Positions 1-11,086 of a DNA stretch of 64,000 nucleotides are shown in pieces (position 1 is the first letter of the stretch; the number at the start of each line of letters is the position of its first letter). Under the pieces are notes generated by a model, which was not told the DNA's origin, searched no databases, and was given only the letters and a program-made list of their open reading frames with translations. The translations under genes and the position numbers were made by a program. This stretch comes from Typha latifolia. Taxonomy: Eukaryota; Streptophyta; Magnoliopsida; Poales; Typhaceae. The stretch spans positions 10,780,479-10,844,478 of the forward strand of contig CM034109.1 of the NCBI GenBank assembly GCA_019914945.1. The letters run 5' to 3'.

Positions 1-730
1 CTTCTCCGTCCACTCATCTTACTCATTGAATTCAAGATTCTTCTCGAACTTTTCAGATTTCATAAGGTTATGTACCTACAACTGTTGTATTGTGTGACGG
101 AGCCGTAAACTATTTTTAAGCTTTTTATTCATGCGTACTTGTTAGGGTTATGCTTTTATCATATTTTGTTTATTCCCTAGGGCTTAATATTTTTATTCTC
201 ACTATTGTGTAATGTTGCTCTTATATCCAAGGCGTCAAAGCTTATGTCAAATGATCATTCATTTATATATTAGGTTGTAAAGAACTTGTATCTAGGAGCT
301 TTTTCTTGGGAAAAAAAAAGTTGTGAGTAAGCACATAAAAATATGGGTTATTTGTTAAAAAAAAAAGTTGATAGATTTTAGTAACAACGGTGAGATCGAG
401 GAGTTTTATAAACTGAATGAGTTTATGTTTTATACTAAACGTTATAATTTTTATAGTGAAATACCGAGACTTTTAAATTAATCCGCTTTGTAGACGGGTT
501 GTTGATGAGCGGAGATCGGTTGGTCCCGGTTTCAACGTGGGGCCGGCACGGGATATTGCGACTTGTTTTACGCCTTGGATTAGTTACAGTTACAGGCTCT
601 TTTCCCCGAATTCCGGCTGTCTCCAAGTAGGCGGACGTCGACGATCCCTTACACCCCCGCCGGATGCAGCGAAAGCAAATTATCAACTACTACTCCTAAC
701 GTAACACTAACACATACAATGCGTTGCTGG

Positions 731-771
<41 letters not shown>
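731..771. repeat. (TGCCGT)n hexanucleotide microsatellite
   Basis: About seven copies of a GC-rich TGCCGT unit, followed directly by AT-rich TATATC repeats. Open frames across it (CRCRCR, PLPLPL) are products of the repeat and not genes. Confidence 0.9.
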
Positions 772-772
<1 letters not shown>

Positions 773-1380
773 TTAGTTTACTTATATATATCTATATATC
801 TATATATATCTATCATAGTTATTTATTGTTGGGTTTCTCGAATTATTTCAAAATTACAAATATATATATATTTATCTATACAGATAAAGGAGGAGCGTTA
901 TTAATCATGGTAAGTTAATAATATTAACCATATGCATGCATTACAAAAATTGGAACAAAATGATACAAAAGGAGATTATCCAATGAAGAGCAAGTTGCAT
1001 TGTACCTTGTTCCTGACTCCATTGTCCTGTGAGTTATTTTTATTTTTAGGTGCACTGGACGTCTGGACCATTAGTTTATGAATGTCCATAGCACAAACTG
1101 ATCTCAAATCTGGGCAGAGAAAGCTTTCCCTCTTTTTTTCATAAGAAATGAACTCTTATTATTGTACGTTATTCCTAGATGCTCTTGAGTCTTCAGATGC
1201 ATGCATGGACCTAAACCTGCAACCAAGATGATTAAACCATCTGACCTGTAACTTTTATGGGGACGTCTGACCTTTTTTTTTTAAAAAAAATTATTGCTTT
1301 CTGACCAAAAATCTTGGCAATAATTCTTAGAAAATAAATTTATTGATGTCAATTCAAGTTGGTAGGTCAAACATTAGCAA

Positions 1381-1405
1381 CTCTCTCTCTCTCTCTCTCT
1401 CTCTC
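1381..1405. repeat. (CT)n microsatellite
   Basis: Uninterrupted CT dinucleotides in the intergenic spacer upstream of the bHLH gene. Confidence 0.9.
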
Positions 1406-2263
1406 ATGCCTTTTGAGTTTTGAGTCTTACTGTAGCTGATCATCTCTTGTGATTAAGAAAAGACAGATGATGCTGATGCTGTCTCCATTATTTAGAGTAC
1501 TTCAGGTCATATACCCTACTAAGTTAACACACATTAAGATAACAATGTATATTATGATACCGTATTCTGCTTTACTGTTCGCACTCCAAATTAAATAAAA
1601 ATTTCAGCACCCTTTTGTTGCCTTATGTGCCAAAAAGCATATACATTTCTCTCAACAATCTCTGGTTGCTATTAATTCTTATCTTATCTTGTCCAAAACC
1701 ACTAAATTTATATTATATCATGAGACACGTATATATATACTACGTGGAGTCTCTGTGTACTTATTCTAATAAATACATCACATATATAAGTATTGCTTGT
1801 ATAATTGAAGTGTCACATCAAATACTGCACCTCTAGAATTAATGCAAATATAGCCTAGAAGAATGAAGATATATAAGTACTCTATATTAGATGCAGATAT
1901 GGATAGAGCTATCGCCAATTAATATATTTAATGGACAAGAGAGGGTGGTTATCTAGCTTCTACTGCAGCATAGGGAAATGAACAGCAGATGCAACCAAAA
2001 CCAAAATAGATGTATCCTCCTCGGGAGTACTCTCGAAAAATGCTACCCACTTTTTTTTTTCTTGATTCTAAATAAAAAAAAAAAAAATGCTACCCACTTG
2101 CCTGAGTCCTCTCTCATCAGCAAAATGCCCCAGGAAAAGAAGAAAAGAATAACTTTATCTTTCAAACGATCCAGCACAGCTAACCCGTTAGAAAGAAGAA
2201 GAAAAAATAAATAAAGAATTGTTATGCAACAATCAGAAAGGACCATCTCTTCTTCCCTCCCTC

Positions 2264-2271
2264 TTTATAAG
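2264..2271 (+). promoter_or_regulatory. Probable TATA box of the bHLH gene
   Basis: TTTATAAG sits in a pyrimidine-rich setting about 350 bp before the ATG. The leader may contain a small intron (donor at about 2490 after GCTAAG, acceptor TTAG at about 2600 after a T-rich tract), which would shorten the mature 5'UTR. The intron is an inference from splice-site appearance only. Confidence 0.45.
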
Positions 2272-2620
2272 TTCACTTTCTAGCAGCTGCGTCCACGGTA
2301 CAAAGAGAGCATAATTCCAATCCAAGCCAACCCAAAGGCGGAGAGATCTAGGTAGAAGAGTTTATGAGCTCCTTTTCCTTCTTCTCTGTGGATTTAAAGC
2401 CATGAGAGCTAGCTAGCTAGCTTAATGCTGTGTCTCTTACTTTGGAGTGCACTAATAAAATAATTTCGTCTTCTCAGCATCTTGCTAAGGTATTATGATT
2501 CACCCCTCCTTGTTCTATCCTATTACACAAGAAAACTTATTAGAATCTGAAGGTCGTGTTGATTTTTTTTTTCTCCTCCTCCTTTTTTTTACTTACTTAG
2601 GCTTGTAGAGCAGTACTGCA

Positions 2621-3721
2621 ATGGATAGTTTGGGTTGGGATAGTCTAATAGCTCTTGCAAGTGAGATTTCCATTCCGACATGCGTGTGGAGCAACCAGTA
2701 TGATAATTTCTCGTTGCCCAACGAATGCTATGGCACTCTTAGTGGGAAAGTTGTTGAGCTTGATATGGCGGAAATGCTAACTGATCACCCCTCTTGGGTT
2801 TCGATCAACGACACGACGAAGTTGGCGGCCGCCGCCGACTCGACTCTCGATAGATCGGGATCAGGTATTACATGGGTGGATGATCTCTCTTCTCAATTGT
2901 GCTCTTCCTTACCATCATATATTAGCAAGCCTGCTGTGGATCCTATCGATCCACACATGCCTATCGTACCGGATAATTTCCTCGCCGGCATAGCCAACTT
3001 GAATTGCGAGAACCGGGAAGAAGACGCGTCCCAAAGCTCTTCGAATCCGTATCCATCATCACAGCACGAGCCCAGGAAAGAAAGGCCTGATAGCTCTAAC
3101 AGATCAAAGAAGGCGCAGCATGCAATGATGATGATGGTGGAGGAGGAGGAGGAGGAGGAGAAGAAGAAGAAGAAGAAGAAGAAGAAGAAGAAGAAGAAAC
3201 TCCTCCAATCGGATGATTCTTCGACCGCCATCACGAAGAGGCTAAAGTTCGACAAGAGTATCGCGTCTTCGAGCACAGAACTGTTGCGGCGCGAAGTGGT
3301 CAGATCATACGAGCCGGACAGGGAGGCGATTGCGCAGGTGAAGGAGATGATCTACCGGGCTGCGGCGATGAGGCCGGTGAGCATTCTAGGGGAGGAGGGA
3401 GGAGTCGTGGAGAAGCCAAAGAGGAAGAATGTGAGGATATCAAGCGATCCACAAACAGTAGCTGCGAGGCATAGGAGGGAGAGGATCAGCGAGAGGGTAC
3501 GAGCACTACAAAAGTTGGTCCCCGGAGGGAGTAGGATGGACACTGCATCAATGCTCGATGAAGCTGCCAATTACATCAAGTTCCTCAAAACAGAGGTCAG
3601 AGCCTTGGAAACCCTAGGGATTACGACTGCTAGGTTTGACTCCATCTCCACCAATAATCCCATGCACACTTTCTTCGATCTCCCAAACCAAAACCTTAAC
3701 CCACATGCCCATGGGGGTTGA
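2621..3721 (+). CDS. bHLH transcription factor, HEC/IND-related bHLH87-like
   Basis: A single-exon gene for a 366-residue nuclear DNA-binding regulator. Residues about 267-330 hold the bHLH domain: a [10 protein letters not shown] lead-in, a basic region with [11 protein letters not shown], helix 1, a loop with [13 protein letters not shown], and helix 2 with [13 protein letters not shown]. In this subgroup (HECATE, INDEHISCENT, bHLH87) the usual E-box-reading glutamate of the basic region is replaced by alanine, and here it is Ala too, so DNA binding is probably atypical or partner-dependent. The length and the long N-terminal part fit bHLH87 better than the shorter HEC proteins. Residues about 173-194 are a Glu run passing directly into a Lys run. 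A conserved-looking [15 protein letters not shown] segment followed by [16 protein letters not shown] precedes the domain. The family acts in carpel and fruit patterning; the role of this copy is unknown. ATG 2621 is the first in frame. Confidence 0.9.
   Translation: MDSLGWDSLIALASEISIPTCVWSNQYDNFSLPNECYGTLSGKVVELDMAEMLTDHPSWVSINDTTKLAAAADSTLDRSGSGITWVDDLSSQLCSSLPSYISKPAVDPIDPHMPIVPDNFLAGIANLNCENREEDASQSSSNPYPSSQHEPRKERPDSSNRSKKAQHAMMMMVEEEEEEEKKKKKKKKKKKKKLLQSDDSSTAITKRLKFDKSIASSSTELLRREVVRSYEPDREAIAQVKEMIYRAAAMRPVSILGEEGGVVEKPKRKNVRISSDPQTVAARHRRERISERVRALQKLVPGGSRMDTASMLDEAANYIKFLKTEVRALETLGITTARFDSISTNNPMHTFFDLPNQNLNPHAHGG
3139..3201 (+). repeat. In-frame GAG/AAG purine microsatellite in the bHLH gene
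   Basis: GGA/GAG triplets followed by about 13 AAG triplets encode contiguous poly-Glu and poly-Lys. All purine on the coding strand; the opposite strand gives a poly-Ser/poly-Phe shadow frame. Likely length-variable between individuals. Confidence 0.9.
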
Positions 3722-5940
3722 TCACTTCCTCAAAGAATCCTCATTTTGACTTACTTCCCAAGCACCAAAAAAGGAGATGAAAAATTTTATTAACTTTTTT
3801 GATCGGTGAATTATATATATATATATATATGCATGCTCCTTCTTTTTATCCCTTTAAAACCATGCAAAGCCCACATCTTTTTTTTTTTTTTTAAACACCA
3901 TGGCTACCTCCCAATCTGTTGAGCTTCGAGTCTCCCTACTAGGGTGCTAATTCCTTTCTATAGACGGGTACCACATTGAGTTGCCCCAAAGCCAAGGGCA
4001 TTCTTCTTAATTTGGTCCGATCCAAAGCTTACTATATTGTAAGAGAAGAATTGGATAAAAGATTGTGGTTAAATTTTGGATGTTGTGGATTTAAAAATCA
4101 ATAACACTTTAATTGTACGTACTTTTTTTTTTCTTCTCTCTCTTCTCATTTAAATATTGAATTTTCCTGTGCGGAAAAATTGATGTAATACGAGGAAGGA
4201 GAGCAAGTTGGAAGTGGTTAAATTTTGGACGTTATGGATTTAAAAATCAATAACACTTTAATTGTACGTACTTCTTTTTTTCTCTCTCTTCTCATTTAAA
4301 TATTGAATTTCCCTGTGCGGGAAAATTAATGTAATACGAGGAAGGAGAGCAAGTTGGAAGTCTCAGTAGAAATGGACGTGACGATCTTTTTTCTTTTGTT
4401 GGAATGTGGATAAAGTTATTGACATGCCCAAGTGTAGCAGATCGATTCAGTTAGAGCCAGCATAAAAGAAGATTAAGATAGTAATGGGAATCCTAACTTG
4501 ATTCTTGATTCTTGATTCTTGAATCCTAATTCTGAGTAAAAAACTGCAAGTTGTTTGTGTGGAAAAGTGGTCGGTGGTTGCATGGGGCTTTGTCTTCCTC
4601 TTAGTATTTCTATTATTATTATTATTATTATTATTTGAATTGGGCTTAATCTTGGGTTGGAGCCTTGAAGACCTTTTCATATGGGCCAGAAATTTGGGCC
4701 TCAAATTTAGGCTTTTTATTTTTTATTACAGGGCGGTTTATCGTGGGATTGATATTTTATGAATGGGTGTAAACAAGCTAAAATAAACTCAAGCCCTACT
4801 CAATGCTTAAGCCGAGCTCGAGCAGCTCGTTTATTTTTGCTCTATAAATATCATTAAAGTCATTTGGTTAGCACAAATAATGTAAAAATAATTTCTTGAC
4901 TTGCTAGTGTTTTTTTCTTCGTTACATTAGTTTTCTAGTATTACTAAAGTTAACTAAATATTCTTTATTTGATACTTTGGCAAATATTCCTGAATTAGAT
5001 GTTTTATCCTTTTTAATTGTTAAATTGTCTGTGGCTAAGTCAAAGTTAATTAAACAATTAAATGAGTTGGTTTATAAATTTGCCATCCACTACCAAAAAT
5101 ATATATATATATATATATATAAATTTAAAAACCAAGTCTTAATCATCCTCAAACATTGCATTTCTTGGGCATTTTTTCTCAGCTTCATCTTAATATTCTG
5201 AATCATGATGATTATTTTCTAAAATTTTTCCTAGTGATCCGTGGTATCTGATTGACGCATCTGAACCTACGCAAACAAATTCTCATTACCTTATTTATTA
5301 ACAGTTATATTACAATATTTATCCTATAAAAAAAAAAAAAAGCTTTTTTGCGTCCATGGTTTTCTTGTAGATGAAGCATGAATGGGATGGATGATTCTCT
5401 CATCAGCAAATCATCTGTTCGTAAATACTAAATACTATGGGCTCCTTGGTTGGACCCGGATTAGCAAAACAAGTGGCAGGTACGGAAGTAGTTTTATAGA
5501 CTTCCTTCGATTAATTTTCCTAAGCCTCCGGTTTGGTAGAAAAATACTAGGATTAGATTAGAATTAATACTTTGGAATTTTGTGATAAAAGAGTGGAATA
5601 TTCAGACAAAAGTTAGAATAACCGATTAATAAATCCTTTAATTTATATTTGATAAGATTTTATAAAATAAAGAGAGGCTTATCTGGAATAAATTCTCCTT
5701 GTCTACCTAAATTCTAAAATATATATAGTTGCACTTGGGAGAAATTATAATATTTTGTGTTAAATATATGTAAACCTAGTCATTCTAGTATGTATCAAAT
5801 TATGTCACAGATAATTATGAATAAGGATAAGTATTTTATAATTATTGCAGTAGATTAAATTTAAATTGCAATTTTCATAAATATTTATATAAAAACAAAG
5901 AAATTATTTTTCGTATTTGAAAAAAAGGAATTAGAAATAG
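3722..5940. other. Intergenic spacer with tandem duplication and short repeats
   Basis: AT-rich spacer between the bHLH gene and ELF3. It holds a 149-bp tandem duplication (listed separately), AT and TTA microsatellites near 3812, 4611 and 5099, and a segment near 4760-4850 with AAGCCGAGCTCGAGC and AGCTCG words that resembles decayed plant transposon ends. At 5526 a GCCTCCGGTTTGG word looks like a MITE terminus, but I could not find a matching inverted end. No gene seen. Confidence 0.6.
4065..4361. repeat. 149-bp tandem duplication, two copies
   Basis: Copy 1 begins at 4065 and copy 2 at 4214, each opening with GTGGTTAAATTTTGGA and ending with GAGCAAGTTGGAAGT. They differ by a few substitutions and by the length of an internal T/CT run, so the duplication is recent but not fresh. 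Non-coding. Confidence 0.92.
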
Positions 5941-6258
5941 AGGAAATGCGAGGTTGTGGGGTCCACTACTGAGCACTTTATATCAAATATATTATTCCAG
6001 TCTGTGGATTAGGATCCGCGGTGGCATCCCAAATACCCAAAAACAAGCATCGCTTTTTGCCCTTTACCGAATCTATCTTTCGCAGCCTCCTCACTGGTTC
6101 TCCTCTGCCTCTCTCGATATTTGCCTTTCTTCTATTCCCTTCGCCGCCTTCCTCGCGGATCGCGGATTTTTTTGACGGAGATCTTCTAATCCGAGGTAAA
6201 ATTATTGCGTGCAGTGTTTTAGTGGAAAAATCGGATTTTGGCAACCGGGTCTTGCTAA

Positions 6259-6267
6259 AAAATATCT
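6259..6267 (+). promoter_or_regulatory. Evening element in the ELF3 leader
   Basis: AAAATATCT, the exact evening-element core bound by CCA1/LHY/RVE MYB-like clock proteins, lies about 250 bp before the ELF3 ATG. Whether it is in the promoter or the 5'UTR depends on the unmapped transcription start. Confidence 0.55.
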
Positions 6268-6515
6268 CTTTGTTAGGATTTCGTGTTGTCTTTGGACAAC
6301 AAATCGAAATTTTTCGAAGCGGGTATTGAAGAAAGTGTGCTAATTGCTGCAAGTCAAAGTGGAAGTTTTGCGCGTTGCTCTTATTTTTGGGAATTACCTT
6401 AAATTTTTTTTTATCATAAATCTTGGAAAAACTAGTTGAGTTTTGCTGTGGGTTATGGGTTGAGTTTTTTTGAGCTGTTTGTGGGTGAGATTGTGAGGGT
6501 TTTGGGGGTGGGGTG

Positions 6516-9500
6516 ATGAAAGGAGGGAATTATGAGGATAAGAACTTGGGGCCTCTTTTCCCGAGGCTTCATGTGAACGATGCAGATAAAGGAGGTCCAA
6601 GAGCACCTCCCAGGAACAAGATGGCTCTCTATGAACAATTCACCATCCCTTCACATAGGTTACATTCCACAGCATCGCTGACGCCGCACAATGCCGGCAA
6701 GATGGTCGCTTCTAGGTCTTCTAGTCAGGTTAGTCTGGAATCTTGCTTTACCTGATTTATAGTACTTAATTTCTGATTCTATTCTCAAATTTATGAGTCA
6801 CCAATTTAATCTGTTGATGTGAACTCTCATTTAGTTACCTTACTAACTTGTGTTAGTGATATTACAGAATCTTGATCGAAGCAACGATTTGGTTGCTTCA
6901 TTGTGATGCTATATGTTTCTCGTGATTATACTGTAGTTCTCTTTGTTAATACTTCTCCACATTTGAGATCACCTTCTTTTTATCAAATAAGCAAAGTTCT
7001 ATAACATTCAGTCCATCTTAAGTCTTAACCTGAAGCATCCCTTCATGTTTCTCATACAATTTCTGAGCATAAATCAAAATTTCTTATTTATGTGTGTATT
7101 CTGTGTCTTAGGGGTGTGATCGCGACAGGAGCATTCTTTCTCCATCTATTGTGCATTCTCACATAAATGCTCATTCTGAGAAGCTTAATGGCCAATCCTC
7201 CAACGGGGTGAGCAGCGATGCCACAAGACCGGAATTAGCAACACGATCAGGAAAGCATATTAATAAGAAATTACATGTCACAGAATCTGCTGCTGAATGC
7301 AGTTCTCCACTTATAAAGGAAACCAATTCAAACAATTCTTATAGGAAGAAGTTGGGTGATGAGGAGGATTTTAGAGTTCCTACTTTTGTTCATGCAGATA
7401 TTCCAACAAAGTGTGATAAGGATGTCGTGATGGGGCAGGAAAAATTGAGATCCAGTTGTGCAGAGAGTGCACAGAAAAGCTGCTCCATGATAAATTCATC
7501 AGAACGGTGCCAGGAATCTTGTGAACGACATTTAGAAGGAAACAATATTTCTGATGGGAAGTCAAGGAATTCTCATATAAATCGTAGTGAAAAGGAACCT
7601 TCAGAAATTTTAGCAATCAAAGAAGCTAAAGAGAAATCCCTATTAAGTTCAAAATCTGGAGAAAAATCTAAAGAGCGATCACCGATCACCCAAGATTATT
7701 GTTGTAAGGAAAAAACAATTACTAAAGGAGCCTCTGAGAAATCATGGAATGGAACCTCTGAGAAATCATGGAATGGAAGTTTAAGTATGTATGAAGAATC
7801 TTGTGCTAATGGTGGTCTATATGAGGACAGGGATAACACTAATGTTGTAGAAAATCAAACCGTTGGAAGGATGAGAAATGGGATATGTTCTGAGGCATCT
7901 GTCATAAACGGTCATAAAACGTCAAAATTTTCTAACAGTGTCTACCAGAAAGATGATAATAAGGAGAACGGAATACTGGAACTAAGAGATGTAGAGGGAA
8001 AGGACAAATTGTGTCAGTCCTCACTGGTGGACTCTGTATTAGGGTTTGAGATATCTCCAGATGATGTTGTTGCAGTAATTGGTCCGAAGCATTTCTGGAA
8101 AGCAAGAAGAGCTATTGTCAAGTAAGTACTATATCTTGATAGCTATTTGTAATCATTTTTTGGTGATTAACATTTCTACAGGTAGCAAATATTTAATGCT
8201 TTCCTAACTCGTTGACAGAGGTTTACTTCCCATCGATAAGTAAAGGAGCTTCCGATCCAATTCTTAGTTGCATTAAACCATAGAGTTTCTAATTGTAGTT
8301 TGCATCTACCTACAATTTTTACAAGCTTTACCAGAAAATCATAACGCATGCTCAATCCTTATGAGCACCTTCTAGGAAAGTTTGCTCCATATTAGGCTGC
8401 ATTTCAATAAGATACAAAATTAGATGCTTGCGTTCTTTAATAATATACAAGTAAAATTTTGTCGGGAGTTTTTCAAAGCATGCAAGATCATTCAAATGGA
8501 TATTAAATTGGAGGAGTATTTGCTTGCCGTTGGCCCAAGATCATCCTAGTTGCCCTTTCTGAAAGTTACATGCTTCTGCTTTAGTTCCTCCACCACGTAC
8601 TGACCCTTTGCGCAGTTCTCTATTAGAAGCAAATCATATTCACAGAAAAGCTGGTGAATATACTTCCATTTTGATTTAGTTACTGCTAGTTTCTACATTA
8701 ATTGCTGTGCTATTTCCTCTCCATTTTTTATAAGATCTTGGTTTTCTGAACATTTTGCTTTTCAGTCAGCAGAGGGTTTTTGCATTACAAGTGTTTGAGC
8801 TGCATAGATTGATAAAGGTGAGTCAGCATGAACACCAGCTTCTTTTTTTCTAGGAACAAAAAGCTTGTACAATACAATAAAATGTCAGCGCTATTTCTAA
8901 ATTAAGATTGCATTTGACTTCAACAGGTGCAGAAGTTGATCGCAGCTTCCCCAGATCTGCTTTTTCAGGGCAATCCATATCTTGAGAAATTCCCGGCATC
9001 TACTGAGAATCCGCCATCTGAATTTAATGGAAAATCTCAGTCACAGACAGCTGAGGATGAGGATGATACTCAGAAGTCTAAACAAAGAACAGATTGCTCG
9101 AAGGAGAACACAGAAGCAAGCCAACCTCTTCCTTCTCACGAGAGTGGAGTCAATGGAAGTCGTCATGGTTATTTTCCACCAAATGGACCCTACACTGGGA
9201 ACTCGCGGGTAGAGCCCATGGCTCCTGAGAGTAGACCAAATTCATGGTGTCTTCCCCCACCTATGAATCAGTGGTTGGTCCCCGTTATGTCACCATCTGA
9301 AGGACTTGTTTACAAGCCCTATACTGGGCCTTGTCCTCCAGCTGGAAGTCTTATAACTCCTTTCTATGCAAACTGTCCTCCCTTAAATCTGCCTTCAGCA
9401 GCTGGAGACTTCATGAATTCAGCTTACGGTGTTCCACCGCCTCATCAACCGCATAATATAGGTGTTCCTCCTGTTGCTCCTGCAGTTGCTCCAAGCTACT

Positions 9501-9931
9501 TTTCATCTTATGGCGTTCCAGTCGTGAACTCCGTTATCTCATCGTCAGCAGTTGAACAGGTAACACAATTGGCTGCTTCACGGCCTAATGGGCAAGCTGA
9601 ACAGAACTCTCAGATGTCTTGTAACATGTCGCACCCGAAGAGCGACCCATTCTCACGTCGTGGCCGGAGATTTCAGGCATCAAAAGACAGTGAGTTGCAA
9701 GGAAGCAGTGCAAGCATTCCTTTGGACATGGCACAAAGAGAAGGGGCAGATGCACTGTCTTTATTTCCTAAGACTACGGCAACAGATGGTCCACCTCAGC
9801 ACTCACCCGATAGCCAGGACAATCAGACTCGTGTCATTAAAGTTGTTCCTCATAATGCTAGGTCAGCCACAGAGTCGGCAGCACGGATCTTTCGGTCGAT
9901 ACAGAAAGAGAGACAACAAAATGACTCGTGA
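6516..9931 (+). CDS. ELF3: EARLY FLOWERING 3 (evening complex scaffold)
   Basis: Exons 6516-6728, 7112-8121, 8766-8817 and 8927-9931 join in frame to 759 residues. The protein is the scaffold of the nuclear ELF3-ELF4-LUX evening complex, which represses clock and growth genes and acts in thermosensing. The N-terminus has the hallmark GPLFPRLHVNDADKGGPRAPP followed by RNKMALYEQF. The middle block (end of exon 2 through start of exon 4) has GPKHFWKARRAIVNQQR then VFALQVFELHRLIKVQKLI, where the ELF4-interacting region lies in Arabidopsis. Exon 4 has a Pro/Tyr/Gly-rich, prion-like stretch and ends with the conserved VIKVVPHNARSATESAARIF block. There is no poly-Gln tract, unlike Arabidopsis. The four-exon structure matches the family. 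A perfect 24-bp in-frame duplication occurs in exon 2. I chose ATG 6516 because it gives the conserved start; a GTG just upstream is not used. Confidence 0.96.
7731..7778 (+). repeat. Perfect 24-bp in-frame tandem duplication in ELF3 exon 2
   Basis: The 24-nt unit beginning CCTCTGAGAAATCATGG occurs twice back to back with no mismatch and duplicates eight residues (SEKSWNGT/SEKSWNGS) in a poorly conserved part of ELF3. Confidence 0.93.
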
Positions 9932-11013
9932 TTCATTTTTCTCTTTGATTTTATTTCAAATCTTACATGTTATAATATGGGCTTAGCTTAGTATCTAATA
10001 GTGTTCCCTGACTGTTACTGTTATTTTATAGAGTATAGTTCTCCCATCTGAATGTAGCTATGTCCTTGTGCAATTTTATAATAAGGATTATGTAAACTAT
10101 TGCCTGATAAAAATTTTGGTTTCAGCACATAAATTTTGAATACAAGATTGTCAATTGTTTATGATTCAACAAAGGATTCGTGAGTCTCCTATGGGCTTTT
10201 TCGGTATTAAAAATAAAAATAAAAATTTGAGAGTACATGCAGCTTAAGCTAATGAAGTTTGTCGTATTATTCTCCAAATGCTTCACTTTTTTTTTTGTTT
10301 TGAAATTTCAATTGGTGTTAACAATTATCATGAAATATCCCTCGAAAATATATTTTCCGCCAAATTGGTCTTCGGAGGATAAATCCCCTCGTCTTTGACT
10401 GCTGCCGTTCATTTCCGAGCATCCAATTGGAACCAGCCACGCGGTTAACTATATTTCTTGAGTGAAACTAAGCTCCCAACTCGATTAATTAATCTTAAAA
10501 TTAAAAAAAAATAAACTTAATTAAATATAAATTTAAAAAAAAAAGTTACTGAATCAGTTGGAGGAAATTTTTAAACCCAAAGCAAACAAAGCCTGTAGTT
10601 TTATCATTAGCAAGGTGTAAATAAAATACCTATCTGTTCTGGCCTTCTCTAAATTTCCTAATAAAACAACAATGCCACTGTGATATACTTTCTAGCACTT
10701 CCCTGACTTTGACATGATTGTATTCTGATGCGAATTCCCTAAACAATTCAATGACATTCTTCTCACCGTGCATCGCTCGCATATCTCACAACAAGCAGGA
10801 CCTTAATAGCAATAGTCAAACTCAGGACCTCTAAAACTCATTAAACCTCTAAGTACACACCAGTGAACAATCGCACACTATAATTTTCATGTCAAACCTC
10901 TCAGAGAACACCACAGATAAATCACGCACGCTAAAGTCACAAATAGTACGTTGCAGATTCTGTAGGAATTAGTGGTGCAAGAAAGTTACGTCTCACTAGT
11001 CACTGATCTTATT
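9932..11013. other. Convergent intergenic spacer, ELF3 and SEC61 beta 3' ends
   Basis: Contains the ELF3 3'UTR and downstream flank, and the 3' side of the minus-strand SEC61 beta gene. AT-rich with A/T runs. A GTCAAACTCAGGACCTC word near 10816 resembles a decayed Pol III B box. No gene seen. Confidence 0.6.
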
Positions 11014-11086
11014 GTATCAAGGATTTGAACTCAAAAGACAAAAGCAAGTTAAAATTTCGGGCGCTCTACCATTTTAATCTCCCACA
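11014..11086 (-). mobile_element. tRNA-like (SINE-type head) segment next to SEC61 beta stop
   Basis: On the minus strand, three bases after the SEC61 beta stop codon, there is GGGAGATTAAAATGGTAGAG, containing a near-match to a Pol III A box (TGGTAGAGCGC). About 30 nt further is GAGTTCAAATCC, a near-match to the B box. The spacing and words fit a tRNA-derived SINE head, or a decayed tRNA-like sequence used as 3'UTR. It cannot be folded into a convincing functional tRNA by eye. No poly(A) end or target duplication was identified. Confidence 0.45.

Larger units (their letters stand above)
1..2260. other. Intergenic spacer, no supportable gene
   Basis: No reading frame here resembles a protein family I recognise. 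The stretch at about 480-680 is GC-richer than its surroundings and carries a short open frame on the minus strand, but it has no homology I can name. The spacer contains a TGCCGT hexamer repeat, a CT repeat and many A/T runs. The last few hundred bases are probably the promoter of the bHLH gene. Confidence 0.6.

Noticed and set aside
435..686. 83-codon minus-strand frame in the GC-richer island
   Set aside because: No recognisable domain and no splice partner in view; not enough to call a gene.
731..771. CRISPR-like or coding repeat array
   Set aside because: Simple hexanucleotide microsatellite without spacers, in a plant nuclear context.
2893..3276. 127-codon minus-strand frame with poly-Phe and poly-Ser
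   Set aside because: It is the antisense shadow of the bHLH gene's GAG/AAG repeat.
5526..5950. Second MITE starting GCCTCCGGTTTGG
   Set aside because: I could not find a matching inverted end or clear target duplication.
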